DNA from: a virus
Length of the DNA: 58,087 nt
IMG/VR virus record: IMGVR_UViG_3300022912_000001
Span: 1-58,087 of that record
Direction: 5' to 3' (one strand)
Shown here: positions 42,924 to 49,909 of the stretch, piece by piece
Layout of the letters: every line of letters begins with the position of its first letter
How positions within the stretch are numbered: the stretch's first letter is position 1
Notes under the pieces: generated by a model
The model's input: only the letters and a program-made list of their open reading frames with translations
Databases searched by the model: none
What the model was told of the DNA's origin: nothing
Translations under genes and position numbers: made by a program

Positions 42924-44695
42924 CTTCTTTTGCGCTTCGGTTTATTAATGTGGTTGTTAAGACGTTGTACCCTAACAAGGTGGTTGTTTGTATTATTCCC
43001 AACACCCTGCTTAGTAACTCTCTTCGGTCGTGGCGGATAAGAGCCAACGCAAGCGTAGAAGAACCCTTCTATCGTATCATCATGCGCCATGAATGGCCCA
43101 AATTTCCAAGTCTCATCTATTAATTCATAATGATTCTTCCTGTAGAATACCATCCCGTTGGAAAAGTCAGTTGATAAATGAGAGTAAATTCTATTGTGTT
43201 TGTTCGTTCCCCCTGGAGCGTGTGGTGCATATATAGCATAGTTAGCATTAAGCTTCTGCTTCAAGTCATTGAGCGCACTAAAGACACTACGATTCATCGC
43301 AACATCCTCTATGCGACCACCCTGTATATTGTAGCGTTTAGCAAAGTCAACAAGGTAGTCAACAACACCCATCTTGCCTATCAGTTCATAGTCAACTATC
43401 TCACCATCGACTATTTTGGGTTCTCGTCTTCCAGCAGTAGGTATGGAGCGGTGACGTTCATATTCAAGTACATACTTCCGCCCCTGCGCGTCAACAGCCA
43501 CCGCCATAATAACTGAATAGTCAGAACTATTGTTATCAATATCAGTAGCAGGGTCACAGCCAACGAATACATTAACAGGAAACATGTCACCATTAAAGTG
43601 TAAATAACTTTGACCTTCGATAAACATGTACTGTCCATCATGGAATCTAATGTGCTCCTTAGTCCACTTAGCATCTTCACTTGACTGTACCTCCAACTCA
43701 TATTCTTGATTGTAGCCAGATACACCCCTTGGCCCTTTTTGATAGACAGCTTTTATCTGGTCTAGTACGGCTCTAGGTCTGTGAGAGTGCCATAGGACAC
43801 CTCCAGGCATTGTAGGCTGTGTAGACTTGTAGGTAATCACCTTCCAGGGGAACGACTCTTCAGTTCCCTCTTTTGTCACCGTAGCCCAGTCATCAAGAAG
43901 ATTCTGAGCCATAGCATCAAAGTGGACAGGTGTACCTGTAAAAATCATTCTTCGTCTTGGGAAGTTCTTTTCAATTCCAGGCAGAAGTCCATTGAGCAAG
44001 CTGTCTTTAAGACTATCTCTCGACTTGGCAGTTTTGGTGTTTTCTTCGTTTTCGGCATCATCAATAAATGCCCTAGATATTCTTTGCGCACCCTTCTCAA
44101 TGTCAGGAAGTGTTTGTCCGCGAGCGGAGCGTAAAGTGGAGAATGATGAGAGCCTACAGCCATTTGAAAGGACAAGTTCTTCCTTGTTCCAAGTTTTTCC
44201 TTTCCAATTTTGACAGTAACGCTTGAACTTCTGATTCCCTTCGAGGTGCATAGCAATGTATTCAACATTTGTAAATGAGTCCTTCTGTGATTTAGCTACC
44301 CAAACATAGAATAACTTTTCGTCATAGTCACGCCAGCCCCAGTCAAAAGCAAGTTTGGCAAAGAAGAAGTCATGTAAGATACTACCTTTGACAAGGGTTG
44401 TTTTTGCGCTTTCTCTCGGAAGGATTACAGCTAGAGGTTTCTCACTATCTGAATCCAATTCGTCACATATTTCGTAGTGAAAGAATGGTGTCTCTGACTT
44501 CATAAAGTCACCTGCAAGGAACATCTTGCCAAACACTACTGTTTTCCTAAAAGCCATATAGAGCATTCGCTCTTCCTTAGAGGGATTACCTTTAAGGATA
44601 TTGAATGTTTTTATCTTGCCAGTCTTTAACTCCTCTTTGTACTCCTTCGGAGTTACAATAGGCTTGACTTGCGCTATAGGGCTTAGTGTTTCCAT
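42908..44695 (-). CDS. terL: Terminase large subunit (packaging ATPase-nuclease)
   Basis: 595 aa. Walker A PRESAKTTL (93-101, the variant with upstream Arg typical of terminases), Walker B AFIDDAENEE (209-218), coupling motif IFTGTP (251-256) and the RNase-H-fold nuclease beginning VFVGCDPATDI (376-386) and including HDDTIEGF near the C-terminus. It cuts concatemeric DNA and drives it into the head. The ATPase opens with an N-terminal adenine-binding region, as usual. Start overlaps the stop of the 60-aa gene (TAATG). Confidence 0.95.
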   Translation of the reverse strand: METLSPIAQVKPIVTPKEYKEELKTGKIKTFNILKGNPSKEERMLYMAFRKTVVFGKMFLAGDFMKSETPFFHYEICDELDSDSEKPLAVILPRESAKTTLVKGSILHDFFFAKLAFDWGWRDYDEKLFYVWVAKSQKDSFTNVEYIAMHLEGNQKFKRYCQNWKGKTWNKEELVLSNGCRLSSFSTLRSARGQTLPDIEKGAQRISRAFIDDAENEENTKTAKSRDSLKDSLLNGLLPGIEKNFPRRRMIFTGTPVHFDAMAQNLLDDWATVTKEGTEESFPWKVITYKSTQPTMPGGVLWHSHRPRAVLDQIKAVYQKGPRGVSGYNQEYELEVQSSEDAKWTKEHIRFHDGQYMFIEGQSYLHFNGDMFPVNVFVGCDPATDIDNNSSDYSVIMAVAVDAQGRKYVLEYERHRSIPTAGRREPKIVDGEIVDYELIGKMGVVDYLVDFAKRYNIQGGRIEDVAMNRSVFSALNDLKQKLNANYAIYAPHAPGGTNKHNRIYSHLSTDFSNGMVFYRKNHYELIDETWKFGPFMAHDDTIEGFFYACVGSYPPRPKRVTKQGVGNNTNNHLVRVQRLNNHINKPKRKRSWRTM

Positions 44696-44877
44696 TATTC
44701 GCTTTGCGATAAGTCGCTTAGTTTAATTGTCTGGGCTTCGCCCAATCGCTCTGCACTATTAGCTTTCTTAGAAGCAACAGCACGTTCAGGAAGGTGAGGC
44801 TGATGGTCGTCACATAAACCATTCTTGTTCATAGTAGGAGCCTCACAGTCGTGGCAATGAAAAGGTATTGGCGTCAT
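44695..44877 (-). CDS. Small Cys/His-rich protein next to terminase (60 aa)
   Basis: HCHDC (about 8-12) and CDDHQPH (about 22-28) could bind zinc; the rest is polar and disordered. It is coupled to both neighbours by 1- and 4-base overlaps. The role is unknown, perhaps an accessory to packaging given its position. Confidence 0.6.
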   Translation of the reverse strand: MTPIPFHCHDCEAPTMNKNGLCDDHQPHLPERAVASKKANSAERLGEAQTIKLSDLSQSE

Positions 44878-45077
44878 TTTGGCATCTGAAACATTTCGTG
44901 TTCCTCCCAGCTCTCAACCATACGGCTAACAGCCACTTGCAGGGAATCCCCATAGAAAGGTTCATCCCTGCGGTTCTTAACAACAAAATTACTACCACTC
45001 ATAGATACACTACCACCCTTACGCAACTCAGCATCGAGTTCCCAAAAGAGTTCGCTATCTGTGAGTCTGACACCCAT
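44874..45077 (-). CDS. Hypothetical late protein (67 aa)
   Basis: Starts right at the stop of the GroES-like gene (shared base) and ends overlapping the next start. Short, soluble, mixed charge, with a Ser/Gly/Asn turn region in the middle. An opposite-strand frame of similar length covers it, but the tight coupling to the late operon favours this strand. Confidence 0.6.
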   Translation of the reverse strand: MGVRLTDSELFWELDAELRKGGSVSMSGSNFVVKNRRDEPFYGDSLQVAVSRMVESWEEHEMFQMPK

Positions 45078-45415
45078 TAGACCTTACCGACCTTCTCAGC
45101 ATCTTCCTGTGCTACATAACCATCTATGTGTGCCCAGATTTGCTCTGGTTGACAAAGGCGGTATTCAAGGTCATTAAGGCGTATTTCCTGCCCTGCAAAG
45201 TGTGGACACAATACATTGTCACCCTTCTTAGGCATTTCATACTCATTACTCTCAAGAGGCTTGCCAACACTAATGACTTCAAAAGCCCTCATAACCTCAC
45301 CGAACTCAGGCATTACAGCTTGAGGTATGATGATGCCAGTTGCAGTCTTCACCTCACCTGCCTTATGTGGGCGCATAATGAAGCGACCCTTAGTTGGTTT
45401 TAGTTTTACAGCCAT
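45077..45415 (-). CDS. groES: GroES-like co-chaperonin
   Basis: 112 aa. The start KLKPTKGRFIMRPHKAGEVK follows the GroES pattern 'i.P..drv.v......', a mobile-loop region with TGIIIP lies at about 26-31, GEVMRAFEVISVG (40-52) matches 'GeVlavG.G', KKGDNVLCPHFAGQEI (63-78) matches 'vGD.Vlf..y.g.ei', and a C-terminal 'iwA.I' closes it. It would cap host GroEL to fold phage proteins, most likely the capsid, as T4 gp31 does. Its place in the head-gene operon supports this. Confidence 0.85.
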   Translation of the reverse strand: MAVKLKPTKGRFIMRPHKAGEVKTATGIIIPQAVMPEFGEVMRAFEVISVGKPLESNEYEMPKKGDNVLCPHFAGQEIRLNDLEYRLCQPEQIWAHIDGYVAQEDAEKVGKV

Positions 45416-45417
45416 GA

Positions 45418-46104
45418 CTATTTCTTTCTATTGTCGGGAGCTTTTTTAGCTTTAGCTGGAGCCTTTTTAACTTCAACGTCAGCATTAGAATCTGGAGTGT
45501 CGTCAATTTCAACCTTTTCATCTGGAGCTTGAGTAGGCACAGAGGGAACTGGAGGGAGGTCTTTAAAAGCCTGAAGTGTCTGCTCAAGCAGTCCAGCCTC
45601 TTTAGTGAGGCTTGATACAGCATCCTCCGCCACAGCAAGGCTGTCCTTCGTGTTCTTTAGGTCGGCAATCATATTCTCATAATCTGCCTTCAGTTCGGTC
45701 AATTCTTTCTTTGTAGAAAGTAACTCAAGCTTCACATCCTCAACGATTGAGATTTCATCAACATCGCCATCATCAGTTCTCTTGATTGGGTCATAACCCT
45801 CTTCAAAAGCTTCAGCAGGTGAAAAGCTCTCATAGCCATCTTTGTAGCGTACAAAGTAGCCACCGCCACCAGGCATGTGTTTAGAGGAAAAGGCACGGGT
45901 AACGATGAAGGGGTCATAGTCTCTATTTTCTGGAATCAGAAGAGTCCCACTCACCGTTATTCTCGCCTCATCAATTTTCAACGCCTGCACAATTTTGTGA
46001 GCCTTGTACTCAGGCATCCCATCTTTTGCACTCAAACGCTGTGAAACCTTTATGGCCTCCACTTCATCCCTGTCAACATTTGTTGATACTGCACTTTCAA
46101 TCAT
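45418..46104 (-). CDS. Coiled-coil late protein (228 aa)
   Basis: Starts after the AAGGGAAACACAAG ribosome cassette. The N-terminal half has a strand region with PGGGGYFVRYKDG (about 75-87); a continuous coiled coil runs from about 125 to 190; and the C-terminus is a Lys/Ala/Pro-rich basic tail (KKAPAKAKKAPDNRKK) that may bind DNA. Between the terminase small-type gene and the co-chaperonin, it may take part in packaging or head assembly. Family unknown. Confidence 0.65.
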   Translation of the reverse strand: MIESAVSTNVDRDEVEAIKVSQRLSAKDGMPEYKAHKIVQALKIDEARITVSGTLLIPENRDYDPFIVTRAFSSKHMPGGGGYFVRYKDGYESFSPAEAFEEGYDPIKRTDDGDVDEISIVEDVKLELLSTKKELTELKADYENMIADLKNTKDSLAVAEDAVSSLTKEAGLLEQTLQAFKDLPPVPSVPTQAPDEKVEIDDTPDSNADVEVKKAPAKAKKAPDNRKK

Positions 46105-46116
46105 CTTGTGTTTCCC

Positions 46117-47109
46117 TTATTTGTAAGCTGTTATGTCATCACCATCAGGTGTGACTGTCTGTTGTTCAATTTTAGGCATCTGGGGCTTTTCAGTAAGTGA
46201 TACGCCAAACTCAGCCTCTATATCAGTGAAGTCGGCCTCTTCAGCCTCATCACGCTTAGGCTCATCCTTGCCATCACTAAGCTTGTCCTGACCAAAGCCA
46301 GTGAATCCTTCAGGCAGTTGGTTAGGGTCTTGTGAATCATCATCCATACCTATCATCTTACCAAGAGACAAAAACGCATTAAGGCGCACATCATCCCTGT
46401 TAGAATCTTCGGCTATTCCCTTTATTCCGCCTATAATGAAGTCCACATCAACTTCATGCTTTTCAGCGGCCGCTTTAATTTGGTCTGCTAATACTCTCAC
46501 GACTGTTTCATCCCTTAAAAGTTTAAGTCCTTTTTCATATGCCTTCATTGGCGAACCAGTCCAGCCAAAAGCCCGCTGGTAGGCAACGATAAGCATTTCG
46601 TAGAATTTCATACTCTGTGACAATACCACCACTTGAGCTATGAAATCCCTCTTCTTATTTCCCAATCTTGATTGTCTTTTCTTTGGAACGTATGTTGAAG
46701 GGTCAACCTTCTTAAAGCTGTAGCGTGTAGGGTGTGCGAGGAAGTCTGTGTCCATCTTAATGTTGTCATTAGCTATAAATGTGCCGACTATAGTGCCAAC
46801 GTAGCCATTCTTCGCATATGTGTACTTGCCCTGCTTCTTTCCATCCTTCGGGTGTGGAATATGCTCCTTGCGCCTAAGTACCTGACAAACACCGCCATCA
46901 TCAGCCCTCACCCAGTCACCCTTTTTGCTGTGACGCCAATTCTCCACCAATTCAGGGATAACGCCCTGCTCCATCATGAAGTATGTCTCAAAGTCCGACA
47001 CGCAGTCAAATACATAGTGTTTCTCATAAGTTCCGTCAGTCTTGCTGCGGATAGGCTGCCATTCTACGGCTATACCATGTTTGGTAAATTCATGTACTTG
47101 AGGCATCAT
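46117..47109 (-). CDS. Putative terminase small subunit-like protein (330 aa)
   Basis: A large part of the middle (about 195-260) reads like the terminase small-subunit helix bundle: KLLRDETVVRVLADQIKAAA, then DVDFIIGGIKGIAEDS and RLNAFLSLGKMIGMDD, the 'e.il..l..iA......r..AL..LGk.lgm' pattern. N-terminal ~140 residues are a separate domain of unknown type, and the C-terminal 70 are acidic and disordered. If correct, it recognises packaging sites and loads TerL. It is longer than most small terminases (100-200 aa). Confidence 0.6.
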   Translation of the reverse strand: MMPQVHEFTKHGIAVEWQPIRSKTDGTYEKHYVFDCVSDFETYFMMEQGVIPELVENWRHSKKGDWVRADDGGVCQVLRRKEHIPHPKDGKKQGKYTYAKNGYVGTIVGTFIANDNIKMDTDFLAHPTRYSFKKVDPSTYVPKKRQSRLGNKKRDFIAQVVVLSQSMKFYEMLIVAYQRAFGWTGSPMKAYEKGLKLLRDETVVRVLADQIKAAAEKHEVDVDFIIGGIKGIAEDSNRDDVRLNAFLSLGKMIGMDDDSQDPNQLPEGFTGFGQDKLSDGKDEPKRDEAEEADFTDIEAEFGVSLTEKPQMPKIEQQTVTPDGDDITAYK

Positions 47110-47272
47110 CTATTCCAAAATAAAGCTTTAGCTCATAAGCCCTGATTTCATCTTTTGTTTGAGGAAAGTAAGTCTTGGCAATCTCTGCCATATTCTCTTG
47201 ATATGCAATTTCCCATTTAGAGAAAACTGGAGTAGGTTTAAAGAAGTTTACAATGGCTTTAATGAATTTCAT
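47090..47272 (-). CDS. First gene of the late block, hypothetical (60 aa)
   Basis: A short basic-then-acidic protein with an amphipathic N-terminal helix. It overlaps the next start by 20 bases. No ribosome site precedes its ATG, and the only good promoter here would start transcription within a few bases of the ATG, so it might be read from a leaderless mRNA or might not be expressed. Function unknown. Confidence 0.5.
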   Translation of the reverse strand: MKFIKAIVNFFKPTPVFSKWEIAYQENMAEIAKTYFPQTKDEIRAYELKLYFGIDDASST

Positions 47273-47278
47273 GTATAC

Positions 47279-47308
47279 AATATACTATAGGTCAATAGCC
47301 CAAGTCAA
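47279..47308 (-). promoter_or_regulatory. Candidate sigma70-type promoter of the late block
   Basis: Reading the minus strand, TTGACT (47308-47303) is followed after 18 bases by TATATT (47284-47279). The predicted start point falls at about 47272, at the ATG of the first late gene. A second TTGACC overlaps the spacer. It lies immediately next to the paired palindromes that could act as operators. Confidence 0.5.
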
Positions 47309-47324
47309 GATATTTCCTATACCA

Positions 47325-47371
47325 CTTAAAATTTTTAAGCAAAATAATAGTCCAACCTTAAACTTTTAAGG
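47325..47371. promoter_or_regulatory. Two matched palindromes, candidate operators
   Basis: CTTAAA-ATT-TTTAAG at 47325-47339 and CCTTAAA-CT-TTTAAGG at 47356-47371 have the same arms. Their centres are about 31.5 bases apart, close to three helical turns, so a dimeric protein could bind both on one face of the helix. They lie upstream of the late promoter's -35, in the divergent control region. Confidence 0.45.
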
Positions 47372-47562
47372 CTAAACTATCTAATTACGTTAAATTTCCT
47401 TTATTTCACTTTTTTCCTTGCTTTGGCACGATTATTAGAGTAGATTGCTACCGCTGAGGTTAAGGCAAACTATATAAACTTTCTTTAACATTACCAACCA
47501 TATATATATAGCTTAAATCTGTTTATTTTCAGACCATCGCAAAAATCCTCAAAAACCCTCTC

Positions 47563-47617
47563 AATTTGTTTAAAAAATGTGACGTAACAGTATTCGTGTG
47601 CCGAATTTGTTTAAAAA
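47563..47617 (+). repeat. Direct repeat AATTTGTTTAAAAA in the divergent control region
   Basis: The 14-base sequence occurs exactly at 47563-47576 and 47604-47617, 41 bases apart, in AT-rich sequence upstream of the first early gene. A shorter tandem pair (AAAAATCCTC / AAAAACCCTC) lies just before at 47541-47560. These could be phage promoter elements, binding sites for a replication initiator, or a DNA-unwinding element. No DnaA-box array is obvious. Confidence 0.45.
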
Positions 47618-47727
47618 TTACAACTCTATCGCGTGTGTGTAACCTTACAACCAGTACCCCCTAGCATCGTGTTTTTACATGATGAAGTTTCGTTATTTTC
47701 CATTAATTTAGATGAAAGGACAACACC

Positions 47728-47928
47728 ATGTCTATTATCAAATTTACAGACGACATTCTCTTCACAGGTAAGGTATCTCGCAAGGGTATGACCATCAAGA
47801 CCAGCAAGACTCAGACCTGTGACATGACATTCAACACCAAGACAGGGCAAATCTGCTTTGCTTCAGGTGCTGAGGACTGTGTCGTTCCAGAGGCTGACAT
47901 TGCAGAGTTCACAGCTCTCATCAGCTAG
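47728..47928 (+). CDS. First gene of the early block, hypothetical (66 aa)
   Basis: ATG follows GAAAGGA at good spacing. The protein is small, beta-rich and Thr/Lys-rich, with three Cys, and has no recognised motif. It uses C-ending codons (ATC, ACC, GTC) more than its neighbours, which may indicate high expression. Standing alone between two long non-coding stretches, at the head of the early block, it is a candidate host-takeover or regulatory protein (inference). Confidence 0.65.
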   Translation: MSIIKFTDDILFTGKVSRKGMTIKTSKTQTCDMTFNTKTGQICFASGAEDCVVPEADIAEFTALIS

Positions 47929-48139
47929 TCATTGTAGGGGTGCTTCCACAGGCCCCTGCTTCGCAGTTGCAACCAATATAGGTAGTGAGAGGCAATAGCC
48001 ATACTCTCTTCCTTATCCTACACATATATAGCACAATTCAGACTATTAAACTATAACTTGGTATACATAAGGGGTATTCATATTTTGGACTAGAACAGGG
48101 GTGTAGACCACCCAAAGGGACAACCTAGAGAGGAATCCA

Positions 48140-48184
48140 ATGCGGAAGACCGAGACTAGGTTACAAAATGCCAGGTGCACCTGA
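48140..48184 (+). CDS. Possible 14-codon leader peptide
   Basis: ATG at 48140 lies 5 bases after GAGAGGA and reads 14 codons (MRKTETRLQNARCT) to TGA at 48182. The ribosome site touches the left arm of the AACCTAG/CTAGGTT stem, and the stop lies in the CAGGTGCACCTG palindrome, so translation would disturb both structures. This could be a leader peptide, but a 14-codon frame can arise by chance. Confidence 0.25.
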   Translation: MRKTETRLQNARCT

Positions 48185-48247
48185 GCTGTCAGGCCATTGT
48201 AGTAGGCCGTGAAATGACTGTACCCTAACAGAGCAAATACAATTTAA

Positions 48248-48277
48248 GGTGCTGGGAGCAATTAAGCTTCCAGTACC
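48248..48277 (+). promoter_or_regulatory. 12-bp hairpin just before a ribosome site
   Basis: GGTGCTGGGAGC (48248-48259) pairs with GCTTCCAGTACC (48266-48277), with two G-U pairs and a 6-base AATTAA loop. It ends 3 bases before the AAAGGAGAGCAAGG ribosome cassette of the 48295 gene. There is no T-run. It may protect the mRNA 5' end, be an RNase III-type processing site or control ribosome access. Confidence 0.6.
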
Positions 48278-48294
48278 ATCAAAGGAGAGCAAGG

Positions 48295-48564
48295 ATGACC
48301 GCAACAGAGGCTTATAGGATTGCATGTAATTTCATTGATAGGGCTTACGGGGCTAATATGTTCCAGATAGAAGCCAGGATAGGCTATTGTGAAGAAGTGA
48401 CAAATGAGGGTGGATTTCATACTATTAGGGAGTTTACTATCTTGCTGAGTGATGAGCTGAAGGTTGATGGCATTAATGCAGGTGAGGTTAGGGATTACAT
48501 TCTTGACCTTAATGAGCGTGAGTGCAGTGATATTTGGTTGCGAATGCTAGCAAGTGATGTATAA
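48295..48564 (+). CDS. Hypothetical early protein (89 aa)
   Basis: ATG after AAAGGAGAGCAAGG, the strong cassette shared by this region. Soluble and acidic, with helix-strand-helix appearance and an acidic C-terminal half. No motif recognised. Probably a small host-interaction protein, judged only from early position and size. Confidence 0.65.
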   Translation: MTATEAYRIACNFIDRAYGANMFQIEARIGYCEEVTNEGGFHTIREFTILLSDELKVDGINAGEVRDYILDLNERECSDIWLRMLASDV

Positions 48565-48576
48565 AGACTTGTCAAG

Positions 48577-48615
48577 GGGTGGGCTGTTATATAGGTTAGC
48601 TACCTAAGCCCACTC
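48577..48615 (+). promoter_or_regulatory. Nested stem-loop in the leader of the 48641 gene
   Basis: GGGTGGGCT (48577-48585) pairs with AGCCCACTC (48607-48615) over 9 bp, one of them G-U, and encloses a second hairpin AGGT-TAGCT-ACCT (48593-48605). It ends 17 bases before the AAGAGAGAGCA ribosome region. No T-run follows, so termination is unlikely. Confidence 0.6.
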
Positions 48616-48640
48616 AAAACATTTAGAAAGAGAGAGCATA

Positions 48641-48922
48641 ATGAATAGTATTTACAAGTATGAGTTGGAGATAAAGAGCTATCAGCAATTAAGGCTTCCG
48701 TCAGGTGCGGAGGTCTTGAAGGTTGCAGAGGCTTATGAGAGAATATTTGCGTGGGTACTAGTCAATGTAGACTATCTAAGTGTTACAGAGATGATAGACT
48801 TCTACATATATCCAACAGGCGGAACAATGACTGACAACGCATTGAATGAGATGACATATATTGATACATTAGTCATGCCAAATGGTTTGGTGTGGCACAT
48901 TTATAAAGGAGAGCAAGGATGA
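48641..48922 (+). CDS. Hypothetical early protein (93 aa)
   Basis: ATG after GAAAGAGAGAGCATA. Soluble, Tyr- and Met-rich. Its last codons, K-G-E-Q-G, are encoded by the ribosome cassette AAAGGAGAGCAAGG of the next gene, with which its stop overlaps (ATGA). No known domain. Confidence 0.65.
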   Translation: MNSIYKYELEIKSYQQLRLPSGAEVLKVAEAYERIFAWVLVNVDYLSVTEMIDFYIYPTGGTMTDNALNEMTYIDTLVMPNGLVWHIYKGEQG

Positions 48923-49251
48923 GTAAGAATATAGCTATATGTGCAGGCAAGGGCTTTCACATGACATTTAACAATGGATATGGAATATCTGTACAGTTTG
49001 GCTGGGGTAACTATTCTGACAACTATGATGCACAGCCAAGCGATGTGCTTGACTTTATTGCTCTCCTTAGAGAGTCAAATATTAATCTTGGCAGGGAAGG
49101 TAGCAATACTGCTGAGATAGCAATTCTTACCCCAAATGGAGACTTGTTAGATATGCAAGACGAGTGGGGTGATGATGTCAAGGGTTATGTTGAGCCAAAT
49201 GAAATACTTAAATGGATGAACTATACATCCAAACTTAAAGGAGAGCAATAA
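48919..49251 (+). CDS. Hypothetical early protein (110 aa)
   Basis: Coupled to its neighbour by ATGA; ends K-L-K-G-E-Q, again using the next gene's ribosome cassette as coding sequence. Glycine- and aromatic-rich N-terminal half (FNNGYGISVQFGWGNYSDNY), acidic C-terminal half. Beta-rich, soluble, no family recognised. Confidence 0.65.
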   Translation: MSKNIAICAGKGFHMTFNNGYGISVQFGWGNYSDNYDAQPSDVLDFIALLRESNINLGREGSNTAEIAILTPNGDLLDMQDEWGDDVKGYVEPNEILKWMNYTSKLKGEQ

Positions 49252-49817
49252 TGCTTACGAAGAGTGTTATCAAGAGAATACGGGAAGAGATTGCTTCAGC
49301 CCGTAAGAACATCAGAAACTATCGTGCTGTTAGTGTTATAGCTAAACAGCTAGAGCCTTTAGTTGCGATGGAAGGCTGGAAGACGAGAGTGCAGAGCAAT
49401 AGCTTTACAGTTGAGAAGGAATGGGGTTTCAAGCCAGAGGGCGAGACCGATATGCAATACTTCCTCAATATGTGTGGCATTATAAATGATGCGCTGGGTC
49501 AGAAGCTTGATATAAAGATTGGCACACACTGGAATGATAAGCCTGAATTGTCAGCGCATCTCATTATTGAGGTTAAGCCACGCATATCACAGCATCTGCC
49601 AACTATTCGTGCACCGAAGGTTGTAGTCAGGGATAAGACCTGGATTAAGGGCAATAAGCTGATTCAGCCTCAAGAGGCTAACAGGGTTTATGTATTTGTA
49701 AGGTTTGGTGAAACTTCAGACTGTGAGTTTGTGGTCGAGGAGACAGTTGAGACTGTTACGAATAAGACAATTAAACTCACTGGAGCCTGTGCTGAAGCTA
49801 TTGCATCAATGAACTGA
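49251..49817 (+). CDS. Hypothetical early protein (188 aa)
   Basis: Start overlaps the previous stop (TAATG) behind AAAGGAGAGCA. Basic N-terminal helix, then a mixed domain; Trp-containing segment KTRVQSNSFTVEKEWGF near 43-59. No catalytic motif is apparent. It is the last of four consecutive unknown early genes that share the same ribosome cassette. Confidence 0.65.
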   Translation: MLTKSVIKRIREEIASARKNIRNYRAVSVIAKQLEPLVAMEGWKTRVQSNSFTVEKEWGFKPEGETDMQYFLNMCGIINDALGQKLDIKIGTHWNDKPELSAHLIIEVKPRISQHLPTIRAPKVVVRDKTWIKGNKLIQPQEANRVYVFVRFGETSDCEFVVEETVETVTNKTIKLTGACAEAIASMN

Positions 49818-49827
49818 GTGAAGATAT

Positions 49828-49891
49828 AGGGATGATGATAGACTTGTCATGATTGAATGACTTGTGATGCTGAAGCTTAGTCATCATCCCT
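49828..49891 (+). promoter_or_regulatory. 11-bp perfect stem-loop in the leader of the RadC-like gene
   Basis: AGGGATGATGA (49828-49838) pairs perfectly with TCATCATCCCT (49881-49891). The loop holds a near-duplicated GACTTGT(C/G)ATG element and a smaller TCAT/ATGA pairing. The stem ends 5 bases before AAAGGAGAGCATAATG. There is no T-run. It is the third early gene whose ribosome cassette is immediately preceded by a long hairpin. Confidence 0.65.
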
Positions 49892-49909
49892 TATTTAAAG
49901 GAGAGCATA

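Larger units (their letters stand above)
47929..48294 (+). other. 366-base non-coding leader rich in stem-loops
   Basis: There is no long ORF. Pairings: AGGGG/CCCCT (about 47936-47959), CTGC/GCAG, GGGTG-TAGAC-CACCC (about 48108-48122 region), AACCTAG (48122-48128) with CTAGGTT (48156-48162), the 12-base palindrome CAGGTGCACCTG (48172-48183), GGCC with GGCC (about 48193-48212), and a 12-bp hairpin at 48248-48277. The density of pairings suggests a structured 5' leader or a small RNA rather than empty spacer. Confidence 0.5.

Noticed and set aside
44868-45080. 70-codon plus-strand ORF of nearly the same extent as the minus-strand 67-aa gene
   Set aside because: The minus-strand frame is coupled at both ends to the late operon; the plus-strand frame has no partners.
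47420-47460. Sigma54-type promoter (TGGCAC)
   Set aside because: No GC dinucleotide element at the required spacing downstream.
47626-47850. 74-codon minus-strand ORF opposite the first early gene
   Set aside because: The plus-strand 66-aa frame has the proper ribosome site; the minus-strand frame would lie alone in the control region.
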